A DNA stretch of 7,417 bases, taken from contig JABUEZ010000101.1 of assembly GCA_013314795.1 (NCBI GenBank), positions 1 through 7,417 on the forward strand, given 5' to 3'. Below, piece after piece: positions 1-5,367 of this stretch. The position numbers were made by a program, and so were the translations under genes. A model generated the notes under the pieces. That model ran no database searches. It was not told where the DNA came from and saw only the letters and a list, made by a program, of their open reading frames with translations. How positions within the stretch are numbered: the first letter of the stretch is position 1; each line of letters opens with the position of its first letter. The stretch comes from Candidatus Profundicultor aquiphilus (lineage in GTDB: Bacteria; Atribacterota; Atribacteria; Atribacterales; Caldatribacteriaceae).

Positions 1-81
1 CATTCCGAACACGGAAGCTAAGCCCTCCAGCGCCGATGATACTGCCTGGGCAGCTGGGCGGGAAAGTAGGACGCTGCCGGG
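1..81 (+). rRNA. rrf: 5S ribosomal RNA, 3' part (5' end outside window)
   Basis: The first bases read CATTCCGAACACGGAAGCTA, the highly conserved loop B/helix III part of bacterial 5S rRNA. They are followed by the AAGCCC and CAGCGCCGATG segments and by GGGAAAGTAGGACGCTGCCGGG, the conserved helix IV/loop E and 3' helix I strand. A bacterial 5S is about 115-120 nt, so roughly the first third is missing. The 3' end is placed at the CCGGG run (about 81) before an A-rich spacer and a terminator. The 16S and 23S genes presumably lie upstream, outside the window. Confidence 0.96.
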
Positions 82-100
82 ATTAAAAAGACCAGGAAAA

Positions 101-130
101 GCTGGAGAGAAATCTCCAGCTTTTTTTATT
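101..130 (+). terminator. Rho-independent terminator of the 5S/rRNA operon
   Basis: A perfect 8-bp stem (GCTGGAGA at 101-108, TCTCCAGC at 113-120) is closed by a GAAA tetraloop (109-112) and followed by seven T and then ATT (121-130). It sits 20 nt after the 5S rRNA end. In the reverse direction the stem is followed by only four T (complement of 97-100), so it could also weakly terminate the convergent gene that ends at 130. Confidence 0.95.
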
Positions 131-603
131 TAAGAGGGATTTGCCCGGTTGGCTTTTCCTGATATATGCAGGATTTCGATTTTCACCACTTTGGTGTTTT
201 CCCATTCCTTTTCGATACATTCTGTGCTTCGTTCGGTATGATGTGGTGCGTATTTTTTGACCAGTTCCCACAGTGCGTTTCTTTTTTCCTCTCCTTCAAC
301 GATACAGGCGTTACCGAAGACTACAGCGCTTTCGTACGCCGTGCTCAGGATTTCAGGTAGCCTTTTCACCTTCCTGACGACACAGAACGAGACTTTAGGA
401 TTTTGCTGAATGCATTGCAACTTATGCCCTTCCGGTGCGCAGTGGAAATAAACGGCGTGATTCATGTACACGTAGTTTACGGGTATCCCATAGGGGAATT
501 CGTCATCGAACATGGAAAGTATCCCGTACTCTCCATGGAGTAGGATTGCACATGCTTCTTCGGTGGTGATTTGCCGATCTTTCCGTCTCATTTTGACAAA
601 CAC
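130..603 (-). CDS. Pyridoxamine 5'-phosphate oxidase-like, NimA-type flavoprotein
   Basis: Predicted 157-aa protein of the FMN-binding split-barrel (PNPOx-like) superfamily. It is closest in pattern to the NimA/nitroimidazole-resistance-like group. Visible family marks are the N-terminal MRRKDR, then GILSMFDDEFPYGIPVNYVY (strand pair), YFHCAPEGHKLQCI (cofactor-side loop) and NPKVSFCVV, with the conserved S(A)VVFGNACIVE strand in the second half. These proteins usually bind FMN or a related flavin in the cytoplasm; the substrate here cannot be told. The start is chosen as GTG at 603 because AAAGGAG (619-613, minus strand) lies 9 nt upstream. The ATG at 591 begins exactly at the family-typical MRRKDR but would be 21 nt from that site, and the ATG at 612 touches it. 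The gene converges on the 5S terminator and diverges from the serpin gene. Family confident, function open. Confidence 0.86.
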   Translation of the reverse strand: MFVKMRRKDRQITTEEACAILLHGEYGILSMFDDEFPYGIPVNYVYMNHAVYFHCAPEGHKLQCIQQNPKVSFCVVRKVKRLPEILSTAYESAVVFGNACIVEGEEKRNALWELVKKYAPHHTERSTECIEKEWENTKVVKIEILHISGKANRANPS

Positions 604-629
604 TGGAATCATCTCCTTTGTTTGGTAAT

Positions 630-660
630 AGTATAGTAATATGTGAAGAAGAATCACCAA
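630..660 (-). promoter_or_regulatory. Candidate promoter of the NimA-like gene
   Basis: On the minus strand TTGGTG (660-655) is followed after 16 nt by TACTAT (638-633). An overlapping TATACT (635-630) has a 19-nt spacer. The same -35 hexamer, TTGGTG, appears in the yebC promoter of this window. The predicted start of transcription would lie just upstream of the AAAGGAG site. Sequence pattern only. Confidence 0.4.
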
Positions 661-685
661 TTTTGTATAACCAAGGAGGGTCAAT

Positions 686-1879
686 ATGAAAGGGAAAAGT
701 GTGTTGTTCCTTGTCTTACTTCTTCTGAGTTTCACAGAATGTGTTGCCCTTGCTCAGGCTCGTTCTCCCTATACCGATTTTGCCCTGAACCTTTTCGCCC
801 AGTTATACGAAGGTAGAGAAGAAAATATTCTTCTTTCTCCCTGGAGTGTAGCCCTTGCCCTGGGAATGACGGCAAACGGTGCTTGTGGGGTCACACAAAT
901 GTCGATGTTACAGACTCTTGGTTTCCCTGCCGCCTCCATTACCGCTTTAAATGAGGAAAACCAGAAACTGGTGGAAAAATTGCGGGAACTCGAAAAGGAG
1001 GACCCTGGTATCGAAATCAGAATCACCCATGCCCTTTTTGTTAAGGAGGGTATACCCCTCAAGACATCGTTTTTGCGTACTGCCCAGGATTACTATGACG
1101 TTCATCCGGAGTTTATCGATTTTACCAATCCTTCGGCAGTGGAGACAATCAATCGGTGGGTCAGGGAAAAGACTGAGGGAAAAATCGAGGGAATCCTGGA
1201 GCGCCTTGATCCAGATGCCATTCTGGTTTTGCTCAACGCCGTATTTTTCCAGGGAGCCTGGAGCGTTCCCTTCGACGAACAGAACACCCGATCCATTCCC
1301 TTCCATTTCCCTGGGGGTGTAACCCGGGAACATCCCACTATGTTTCAATCGGGGTGGTACCAGTATCTGGCTACAGATGATTTTCAGGCGGTGCGTCTTC
1401 CTTACGGCGAAAAAGGAAGACTTAAAATGTATCTTTTTCTCCCTCGTCCTGAAGTTCCCCTTTCTTCGTTTCTGGCACGGTTGACTTCGGAAAACTGGCA
1501 TAACTGGATGCGGGGATTTGCACGCAAAAAAGGCCGGATTGGTGTTCCGCGCTTTACCCTCTCTTACGGAACGGTTGATCTGAAGAAAGTATTATCCAGG
1601 ATGGGTATGGAAGTGGCCTTTTCTCCCCGGGCGGATTTTGGCAACCTTACCGATGAACCGGCCTTTATCAAGAATGTTTTCCATCGAACTATGCTCAAAG
1701 TGAACGAAAAAGGCACCGAGGCAGCGGCCACAACGGCAGTGGTGGTTGCCAAAGGTATGTCTCAGGAACCAGAAGAAACGTTTGAGATGATCATCGACCG
1801 ACCCTTTTTCCTGGCTATTGTGGAAGAAGATAGTGGTCTTATCCTCTTTATGGGGGCGGTATTTTCACCAGAAGGATGA
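686..1879 (+). CDS. Secreted serpin (serine/cysteine protease inhibitor family)
   Basis: Predicted 397-aa protein, normal length for a serpin plus a signal peptide. Residues 1-25 have a basic start, a leucine-rich core and an A-Q-A site, suggesting Sec export with cleavage before R26. C19 is preceded by FTE, so it is not a good lipobox. Serpin-fold landmarks are NILLSPWSVALALGM (47-61), LLNAVFFQGAW (182-192), the hinge EKGTEAAATT (341-350) and the C-terminal signature around DRPFFLAI (371-378), ending LILFMGAVFSP. The hinge keeps G343 at P15, T344 at P14 and small residues at P12-P10, as in inhibitory serpins that trap a protease by loop insertion. Counting 17 residues from E341 puts P1 at G357, with K356 or M358 as neighbouring alternatives, so the target protease cannot be predicted. 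AAGGAGG at 673-679 lies 6 nt before the ATG. The neighbours suggest no partner; a role in protection from proteases outside the cell is inference. Confidence 0.97.
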   Translation: MKGKSVLFLVLLLLSFTECVALAQARSPYTDFALNLFAQLYEGREENILLSPWSVALALGMTANGACGVTQMSMLQTLGFPAASITALNEENQKLVEKLRELEKEDPGIEIRITHALFVKEGIPLKTSFLRTAQDYYDVHPEFIDFTNPSAVETINRWVREKTEGKIEGILERLDPDAILVLLNAVFFQGAWSVPFDEQNTRSIPFHFPGGVTREHPTMFQSGWYQYLATDDFQAVRLPYGEKGRLKMYLFLPRPEVPLSSFLARLTSENWHNWMRGFARKKGRIGVPRFTLSYGTVDLKKVLSRMGMEVAFSPRADFGNLTDEPAFIKNVFHRTMLKVNEKGTEAAATTAVVVAKGMSQEPEETFEMIIDRPFFLAIVEEDSGLILFMGAVFSPEG

Positions 1880-1887
1880 GAAAAGCA

Positions 1888-1901
1888 TGGTATAATGGAG
1901 G
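1888..1901 (+). promoter_or_regulatory. Extended -10 element and ribosome binding site before the MNT gene
   Basis: TGGTATAAT (1888-1896) is a perfect extended -10 (TGnTATAAT) in the 31-nt gap after the serpin stop. It is followed directly by GGAGG (1897-1901), 9 nt before the ATG at 1911. No good -35 is visible, as is usual for extended -10 promoters. If transcription began about 7 nt after the -10, the GGAGG would not be in that transcript. The site may therefore serve only read-through mRNA from the serpin, or the -10 match may be chance. Confidence 0.4.
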
Positions 1902-1910
1902 CGGTGATCG

Positions 1911-2423
1911 ATGGTGTTTGAAGAAACCGTGCGCCAACTCCGGACCTTCTCACCGCTTCACGTGCAGTATATCGAACAAACGTTATCGTCGATTGTTGGG
2001 TATTATGGGGAGCTGCTCTTAGTTCTGGCTATTTTTGGTTCCTATGCTCGGGGTGAAAACCGGAAGAATTCTGATTTAGACCTTCTCATTATTCTCGAGA
2101 AAGCACCAAGTTTGCGAAAAAGGCTGGAGGAATTTGAAAAAGCCGTGGAGGGGACAGAATGGCTTGCGCAAAAACTGTATGGAGAAAACATTTTCTGTGA
2201 ACTCTCTCCTTACATTCTCTCTCGAGATGAAGCGTTCACCTTTCAGCCGATTTATTTTGACCTTTGTGAACACCATGTGGTGGTCGTTGATCCCAAAAAC
2301 ATCTTTCCCGAACTCGTTGCTTCGATCGAAATGCTTCTTCGGAAACATCGGGCCGAACGATTTTCCTGGGGTAATTTCTGGGGGTGGAAGACCGATAAAT
2401 TCCTGGGGGGAACCCGGTTGTGA
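1911..2423 (+). CDS. Minimal nucleotidyltransferase (MNT), likely antitoxin of a HEPN-MNT pair
   Basis: Predicted 170-aa protein with a DNA polymerase beta-like nucleotidyltransferase domain. The family signature is clear: G43-S44-Y45-A46-R47-G48 followed by S54-D55-L56-D57, where D55 and D57 are the metal-binding acidic pair. D117 in YFDLCE is a candidate third acid. The C-terminus (GWKTDKFLGG, about 157-167) resembles the conserved tail of MNT proteins encoded with HEPN partners. In such pairs MNT is the antitoxin and can modify the HEPN ribonuclease with adenylyl groups from ATP. Here the following HEPN gene, which overlaps the stop codon as GTGA, is broken, so the MNT is probably an orphan. 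The MNT frame itself looks intact, with no missing catalytic residue. The start ATG has GGAGG at 1897-1901. A general nucleotidyltransferase role cannot be excluded. Confidence 0.9.
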   Translation: MVFEETVRQLRTFSPLHVQYIEQTLSSIVGYYGELLLVLAIFGSYARGENRKNSDLDLLIILEKAPSLRKRLEEFEKAVEGTEWLAQKLYGENIFCELSPYILSRDEAFTFQPIYFDLCEHHVVVVDPKNIFPELVASIEMLLRKHRAERFSWGNFWGWKTDKFLGGTRL

Positions 2424-2679
2424 AAATTGATGCCCTTACCGGGGCGTATCTTGCCAAGGCGTAAGTGCGTTTTTAAGGCACTCAAGTTCTATTCTTCCCC
2501 CTCCTTTGCCAGAGTATATCCAGGAAGTAAAGCGCATTTCTAAGCGTTTGCGCAAAGGACGGGAACTCAGTTTTTATGGTACAGAGGAATACGGTCCTGA
2601 AGATGCCCAACAGGTTATGGAGGAGGTTCATTTTATTCTTACCGTGGTCAAAGAAGCTCTGGAAAAGAGTGAGAAGTAA
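2420..2679 (+). pseudogene. HEPN-domain toxin remnant, frameshifted and internally deleted
   Basis: The stretch after the MNT gene encodes both ends of a HEPN protein (PF05168-like) but in three frames. Starting at GTG 2420, frame 1 gives VKIDALTGAYLAKA and stops at 2462-2464. A neighbouring frame continues KCVFKALKFYSS (about 2457-2495), which fits the next part of the first HEPN helix. A third frame from about 2497 to the TAA at 2677-2679 gives LPEYIQEVKRISKRLRKGRE and then LSFYGTEEYGPEDAQQVMEE, the typical C-terminal half. A complete homologue would be about 130-140 aa, while only about 86 codons are present. I estimate that about 50 codons are missing near 2493-2505, including the region where the family usually carries its R-x(4-6)-H ribonuclease motif. 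No functional toxin can be made. The intact C-terminal frame suggests fairly recent decay, or sequencing error for the first shift only. Confidence 0.82.
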
Positions 2680-2684
2680 GTTTA

Positions 2685-3398
2685 TCAATCCATGAGTTTT
2701 TCGGCGAAAAAGGGTAGTTCGGGGTGTTTGTGATATCCTTCTTTCAGATGTTCCCGGTTATAAGGAATGCGGTAAAAATTGATTTTTAGGATTTCCTCCG
2801 CCGTTAAAAGTGCAAAACAGGCCCTCCAGTCACCATCTTTGGGGAGTCCCACACTCCCATCATTCACTACGGTGAAATGGTCAATTTTACGGAAAAAGGG
2901 GATGTGGGTGTGCCCACAGAGGAGCACATTGGCCTTTTCGTTACTCATCATGTGTCGGAAACTCTCATCGGGTCGTTCTGGGAAAAGGTATTCATTAATA
3001 CGTCGGGGACTGCCATGGACAAAGAGGAAATGAAAAGGTCCAACTTCCAGTTCATATCGGGGAAGGAGATTTCGCAGAAACGCTTTATTTTCAGGGGTTA
3101 CCTGCTCTTTTGTCCATGAAAGCGAAATATGCCCACGAATTCTTTCCTCGTTATTCCGGTAAGCGCAGCCGCAATCGTCGAGTTCAAAACCCACTCCCTG
3201 ATCGTAGTTTCCCATGGTGGTGGGAATGCCGAGCGACCGGATTCTTTCGATCACCTCGTTGGGAAAGGGGTTGTATCCCACCAGATCCCCCAGACAAATC
3301 GTGTGGGCTACCTTCATTTTTTCGATTTCGGAAAGCACCGCTTCCAGGGCTGTGATGTTCCCGTGGATATCGGAAAAGATGGCGATTCTTGTGATCAG
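2685..3398 (-). CDS. Calcineurin-like metallophosphoesterase (YfcE/MJ0936-like)
   Basis: About 237-aa predicted cytoplasmic phosphoesterase. The five metal-binding blocks appear in order: FSDIHGN (about residue 8 on), GDLVGYNP, MGNYDQGV (GNYD in place of the more common GNHD), FVHGSPR, and CGHTHIPF. This is the two-metal phosphoesterase fold of the small YfcE-like class, which hydrolyses phosphodiesters or phosphomonoesters; the natural substrate is unknown. The start is odd. A strong AGGAGG lies at 3408-3403 (minus strand), but the only codons at useful distance are CTG at 3398 (4-nt gap) and ATC at 3395 (7-nt gap); I place the start at CTG. The open frame extends to a TTG at 3488, but that has no ribosome site, overlaps the yebC promoter, and adds 30 residues that resemble no family member. 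The gene ends 5 nt from the HEPN remnant, convergently. Family sure, start uncertain. Confidence 0.9.
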   Translation of the reverse strand: MITRIAIFSDIHGNITALEAVLSEIEKMKVAHTICLGDLVGYNPFPNEVIERIRSLGIPTTMGNYDQGVGFELDDCGCAYRNNEERIRGHISLSWTKEQVTPENKAFLRNLLPRYELEVGPFHFLFVHGSPRRINEYLFPERPDESFRHMMSNEKANVLLCGHTHIPFFRKIDHFTVVNDGSVGLPKDGDWRACFALLTAEEILKINFYRIPYNREHLKEGYHKHPELPFFAEKLMD

Positions 3399-3402
3399 AA
3401 GG

Positions 3403-3424
3403 CCTCCTCTCTTTTTAAAGAGAG
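3403..3424 (-). promoter_or_regulatory. Inverted repeat touching the metallophosphoesterase ribosome binding site
   Basis: Bases 3407-3414 (CTCTCTTT) and 3417-3424 (AAAGAGAG) form a perfect 8-bp inverted repeat with a 2-nt centre. In the minus-strand mRNA its 3' arm runs into the Shine-Dalgarno GAGGAGG (3409-3403), sharing three bases with it. It could be a short regulatory hairpin or an operator-like palindrome. The stem is A/U-rich in its centre and has no T-tract placed to make it a terminator. Function is inference. Confidence 0.4.
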
Positions 3425-3460
3425 AAAACCCGCTGGGTGGGATTGGTATTCCAGCGTGTT

Positions 3461-3489
3461 TTGGTGTTCTCGAAAAAGTGTGATACAAT
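3461..3489 (+). promoter_or_regulatory. Promoter of the yebC-ruvCAB operon
   Basis: TTGGTG (3461-3466) and TACAAT (3484-3489) are separated by 17 nt. The -10 is preceded by TGA, giving an extended -10 form (TGATACAAT). The expected transcription start is about 3496, leaving a leader of about 30 nt that contains AAGGAG at 3511-3516, 10 nt before the yebC ATG. Spacing and position fit a housekeeping sigma-70/sigma-A promoter. Confidence 0.65.
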
Positions 3490-3526
3490 AGGTGGGCAAA
3501 AGTCTCGTTTAAGGAGAGTTGAGAGT

Positions 3527-4276
3527 ATGTCTGGACATTCCAAATGGGCGCAGATCAAGCATAAGAAGGCTAAGACGGATCTCGCTCGGGGTAAGGCCTT
3601 TTCCAAGCTGATTCGTCTCATTACCGTAGCCGCTCGGCAGGGTGGCGGCAATATTGAAAACAATGCCAGACTCCGGCTGGCCGTTCAGAAAGCCCGGGAA
3701 ATGAATATGCCTCAAGAGAATATCGAAAAGGCGATCAAGAAGGGGACCGGAGAGCTGGAAGGCGTTGCCTACGAAGAAGTGACTTATGAGGGCTACGGTC
3801 CCGGAGGTGTGGCAGTGATGGTGGAAGTCACCACCGACAACCGGAACCGGACCACAGCAGAGATTCGCCATCTTTTTAACCGCTATGGAGGGAGTCTGGG
3901 AGAAAGTGGCTGTGTTTCCTGGGTATTCGAGCGCCAGGGGTTGATCAGCTTTGAAAAGGATAAGGTGGATGAGGAAGAGCTGATGATGGTGGCCATCGAT
4001 GCCGGAGCGCAGGATATCCGGACCACGGATACCACAGTGGATGTGATCACCACCCCAGAGGACTTTGAGCAGGTGAAGAAAGCGCTTGATGAGAAAGGGT
4101 TCCAGTATGTGGTGGCTCAGGTGACCATGGTGCCCAAGAACACGGTGAGTGTGGAAGGGAAACACGCCCAGCAGGTCCTGGACCTCATCGAAGCACTGGA
4201 AGAGCATGATGATGTTCAGGAAGTGTACGCCAACTTTGATATCGCTGACGAACTTCTGGAGTCGCTGAAAAGCTGA
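3527..4276 (+). CDS. yebC: YebC/PmpR family protein
   Basis: Predicted 249-aa protein with the full family pattern. It starts MSGHSKWAQIKHKKAKTDLA with the lysine-rich helix, then GKAFSKLIRLITVAARQGGG and NIENNARLRLAVQKAREMNM, and continues PQENIEKAIKKGTGE and EVTYEGYGPGGVAVMVEVTT. The middle and C-terminal domains include the DNRNRT segment and GGSLGESGCVSWVFER. YebC proteins are cytoplasmic; some members were described as transcription regulators, and others bind ribosomes and help translation of proline-rich stretches. This sequence does not show which applies. The length is normal for the family. The ATG at 3527 is chosen because it begins the universal MSGHSKW and has AAGGAG 10 nt upstream; the open frame further upstream to 3437 is not conserved. 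First gene of the ruv operon, 4 nt before ruvC, a widespread arrangement. Confidence 0.98.
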   Translation: MSGHSKWAQIKHKKAKTDLARGKAFSKLIRLITVAARQGGGNIENNARLRLAVQKAREMNMPQENIEKAIKKGTGELEGVAYEEVTYEGYGPGGVAVMVEVTTDNRNRTTAEIRHLFNRYGGSLGESGCVSWVFERQGLISFEKDKVDEEELMMVAIDAGAQDIRTTDTTVDVITTPEDFEQVKKALDEKGFQYVVAQVTMVPKNTVSVEGKHAQQVLDLIEALEEHDDVQEVYANFDIADELLESLKS

Positions 4277-4280
4277 GTGA

Positions 4281-4787
4281 ATGGCGAAACAGCCGTTGCG
4301 AATACTTGGCGTTGACCCCGGAGTGGCCATTACCGGTTTTGGGATTGTCGACTGGGAAGAATGCGAAAGGGTCAGGGTTATTCATTGCGGATTCATCGGA
4401 ACCCCTCCGCAGGAAAAAGTTCCGGAGCGATTAGCGCAGATTTTTCAGGAGTTGAATACGCTGGTTGAAACCTATCGGCCGGAAGAGGTAGCGGTGGAGG
4501 AGCTGTTTTTTAATAAGAACTCCAAAACCGCTATTTCTGTTGGCGAAGCTCGAGGAGTGGTGCTTCTCTGCGCGGCACTTCGTGGAATTCCGGTGTATGA
4601 GTATACCCCCTTGCAGGTAAAACAATCTATTGTAGGGTACGGTCGAGCAACCAAGAATCAGGTGATCTACATGGTGAGACAGCTTCTTCAGATTGCTGAA
4701 GAGATTACCCCAGATGATGTGGCCGATGCGCTGGCAGTGGCTCTGTGTCATGCGTTTCAGCTCAGAATGAGGCGAGAATATGTTTGA
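4281..4787 (+). CDS. ruvC: Holliday junction resolvase RuvC
   Basis: Predicted 168-aa endonuclease that nicks two strands of a Holliday junction symmetrically to resolve recombination intermediates, acting with RuvAB on DNA. The RNase H-like fold residues are visible: D12 in ILGVDPG, E73 in VAVEELFF, and D146 and D149 in TPDDVADALAVA, matching the four catalytic acids of the family. The loop FFNKNSKTAISVGEARG (76-92) and the KQSIVGYGRATKNQV segment (114-127) are also typical. Length is normal. The ATG at 4281 begins 4 nt after the yebC stop and has no strong Shine-Dalgarno, so translation probably depends on coupling to yebC. The 3' end overlaps ruvA by 8 nt. Nothing suggests loss of function. 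Confidence 0.98.
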   Translation: MAKQPLRILGVDPGVAITGFGIVDWEECERVRVIHCGFIGTPPQEKVPERLAQIFQELNTLVETYRPEEVAVEELFFNKNSKTAISVGEARGVVLLCAALRGIPVYEYTPLQVKQSIVGYGRATKNQVIYMVRQLLQIAEEITPDDVADALAVALCHAFQLRMRREYV

Positions 4788-5367
4788 TTCAATTCGCGGT
4801 CGGGTGGTTGAAGTTCAGGAAGGTGAGTGTGTGGTTGAAGTCATGGGTATGGGCTTCCGGTTGCGGCTTACTCCTTTTGTGAATCCCCAGGAGGGGGTGG
4901 AAGCATCGTTTCTTTTGCGCTCCTTCATGCGCGAAAGCGGAGAGTTTGTCTTTTATGGTTTCGGCGAAGAAAAAGAACGGGTTCTTTTTGACCGGCTGCG
5001 GGAAGTGAAGGGTATTAACCACCGCACAGCTTTCAAAATTCTTTCCCGGATACGGTGGGAGGAGCTGGTGAAGCTGGTTCTCGAGGAGAACCTGACACTC
5101 CTTGAGTCAAAGGGTGGCCTGGGGGCAAAGACGGCCAAAAGGTTGATTTTAGAGCTCAAGCCAATGCTTTTGAAATCCGGTTTCCAGGTTCTTCCTCCTT
5201 TCCCCGAAGCGTTTGAGGAAACCAAGGAAGTCCTTTTCCGTCTGGGGTATAATAAAAAGGAAGTCGAAAAAGTGGTTAACTGTCTCTGGGATGAATTGCG
5301 GGGCGAAAAGGTTGATGTGGAAATCCTGATTCGGAAAGCACTGCTCAAGTTAGGTGGTCAAGATTGA
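4780..5367 (+). CDS. ruvA: Holliday junction DNA helicase subunit RuvA
   Basis: Predicted 195-aa DNA-binding subunit that grips the four-way junction and loads the RuvB motors for branch migration. The N-terminal OB-fold begins MFDSIRGRVVEV and includes the characteristic F(V)FYGFGEEKER (about 56-67). Two helix-hairpin-helix motifs follow: VKGINHRTAFKIL (about 76-88) and KGGLGAKTAKRLILELK (about 110-126). The first has GIN-HR where most family members have GVG-PK, a mild divergence. A C-terminal three-helix domain (about 143-193, NKKEVEKVV) would contact RuvB. GAGG at 4769-4772 lies 7 nt before the ATG, inside the end of ruvC. Its stop overlaps the ruvB start (TTGA). Length is slightly below the usual 195-205 aa but complete. 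Confidence 0.97.
   Translation: MFDSIRGRVVEVQEGECVVEVMGMGFRLRLTPFVNPQEGVEASFLLRSFMRESGEFVFYGFGEEKERVLFDRLREVKGINHRTAFKILSRIRWEELVKLVLEENLTLLESKGGLGAKTAKRLILELKPMLLKSGFQVLPPFPEAFEETKEVLFRLGYNKKEVEKVVNCLWDELRGEKVDVEILIRKALLKLGGQD

Noticed and set aside
612..735. N-terminal extension of the NimA-like protein to a start at 735
   Set aside because: It would run through the divergent promoter region and the serpin start. The added residues are unlike the family, and the only ribosome site (619-613) serves a start near 603.
947..1501. Long open frame on the minus strand inside the serpin gene
   Set aside because: It lies entirely opposite a well-supported serpin, has no recognisable domain, and carries no ribosome site I can support; an antisense shadow.
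2482..2688. Small minus-strand open frame across the HEPN remnant
   Set aside because: No family resemblance, and the opposite strand carries a clear HEPN C-terminal half.
3437..3526. Longer YebC starting at 3437
   Set aside because: The frame runs through the promoter TTGGTG/TACAAT. The family begins at MSGHSKW, which has its own AAGGAG site.
3509..4330. 273-codon open frame on the minus strand opposite yebC
   Set aside because: Histidine- and proline-rich translation typical of the complement of a real gene; yebC on the other strand is certain.
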